A stretch of 64,000 nucleotides of DNA from DASWOJ01 sp964242415 (lineage in GTDB: Bacteria; Pseudomonadota; Alphaproteobacteria; Acetobacterales; Acetobacteraceae): positions 281,807 to 345,806 of the forward strand of contig CAXTAT010000001.1 in the NCBI GenBank assembly GCA_964242415.1. Direction: 5' to 3'. Below, one piece after another: positions 63,542-64,000 of this stretch. A program made the translations under genes and the position numbers. The notes under the pieces were generated by a model that made no database searches, was not told where the DNA came from, and was given only the letters and a program-made list of their open reading frames with translations. Numbering within the stretch: position 1 is the first letter of the stretch; the number at the start of each line of letters is the position of its first letter.

Positions 63542-63648
63542 CTAAGCAAACCTCTGCAGGTTTGCACACAGATGAACACCTAAGCAGGCTTGCGCGGCTT
63601 GGCACGACCGCAGGCCATCTGTGTGACAAGCCGCGCAAGCCTGCTTAG
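63542..63648. repeat. Double-hairpin dispersed repeat, copy B (inverted)
   Basis: This is copy A (45971-46077) in reverse orientation, with about 5 differences over 107 bp by eye. Hairpin 2 comes first (63546-63565) and hairpin 1 has 22-bp arms at 63580-63601 and 63627-63648. A GGGAACTACCTA motif lies directly at its left border. Confidence 0.93.
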
Positions 63649-63729
63649 GCCTGGATGGCGCGGGCGTTGCTGGTACTGGCGGGGCAGGCGGCAAGTGGTT
63701 TCCGGGGCTGCCCAGCAGGCCACTCAGCC

Positions 63730-63928
63730 GTCATGTCCTGTCTTTGCCCTGGGTGCGACTGGGATGGTTTCCGGGATCGGGGCCACCATCAGCACCGCCA
63801 TAACTGGCGTCATAGCGCAGGCGTTCGGGTTTGCCTGGGGTTTTGTCGCGCTCGGCATCGTAGCTGGCGTCGGCGTGGTGGCGGTCTGCCTGCTGCTTCC
63901 GGAAACGGTGCATGAAGCGCGGTGCTGA
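63730..63928 (+). pseudogene. C-terminal fragment of an MFS transporter
   Basis: The plus strand reads GATGMVSGIGATISTAITGVIA then FGFAWGFVALGIVAGVGVVAVCLLLPETVHEARC and a stop. This is the last two membrane helices and the PET motif of major facilitator transporters. The rest of the gene is missing upstream, where repeat B lies. A copy of the GTAGTTTCCGAGCCTGC motif follows at 63953. Confidence 0.6.
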
Positions 63929-64000
63929 TGCCTCGCCATCCCGGCTGCATGAGTAGTTTCCGAGCCTGCCGGTGCTGTGGGCTGGACACTACACCTCCGT

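Noticed and set aside
51679..63968. Treating the GGAAACTACCTA copies as phage attachment sites
   Set aside because: No integrase, tRNA target, or phage gene is in the window. They fit better as ends of small elements.

Overview
The window is about 64 kb of GC-rich DNA from an alphaproteobacterium, most likely a member of the Acetobacteraceae/Rhodospirillales. The main supports are: the alphaproteobacterial gene order NDUFA12 - mlaD - small coupled gene - DUF2155; a split purine operon with purS, purQ and a small-type purL; a phasin next to clpS-clpA; a map - thioesterase - radC operon; and an SOS box of the GTTC-N7-GTTC type. The assignment is inference from gene content, because no rRNA, tRNA or marker comparison was possible. 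I see no rRNA, tRNA, CRISPR array, intact insertion sequence or prophage.

Region 1 (1-17 kb) is core metabolism. It starts with acyl-CoA metabolism (acyl-CoA dehydrogenase, acyl-CoA ligase). A long minus-strand purine biosynthesis block follows, with purB, purC, purS, purQ and purL. A secreted Rap1a-like gene is translationally coupled inside this block, and bolA and monothiol glutaredoxin genes follow it. Next come a TerC-type metal exporter with a possible manganese riboswitch, a GMC oxidoreductase, and map - thioesterase - radC.

Region 2 (17-38 kb) carries a D-Ala-D-Ala carboxypeptidase, phasin, clpS and clpA. It then has a tightly overlapping four-gene minus-strand operon: DUF2075 helicase, exported EEP nuclease, SDR and PPK2. 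A second coupled operon holds an orphan NrdJ C-terminal-like protein, a RidA protein and a DUF482 acyltransferase. The NDUFA12/mlaD/DUF2155/otsB run, a patatin, and an uncharacterised gene with a perfect SOS box follow. A LysR regulator and a divergent DJ-1/PfpI gene end the region.

Region 3 (38-46 kb) has a PheC-like periplasmic protein with an amidase, a flavoprotein that reads in frame into a DUF2171 domain, a class III aminotransferase, an SDR and a quinone oxidoreductase.

Region 4 (46-64 kb) looks accessory. Two nearly identical 107-bp double-hairpin repeats in opposite orientation bracket 17.5 kb. Inside lie several broken transposase and other gene remnants, a calpain-family cysteine protease, a diguanylate cyclase and a PRC-barrel protein. 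The same interval holds a stress and carbon-storage set: a P-type proton ATPase, then PPK2 - beta-phosphoglucomutase-like HAD - GH65 phosphorylase in ATGA-coupled series, a glycogen-debranching-type hydrolase with a GT4 glycosyltransferase, and an NRAMP-family transporter.
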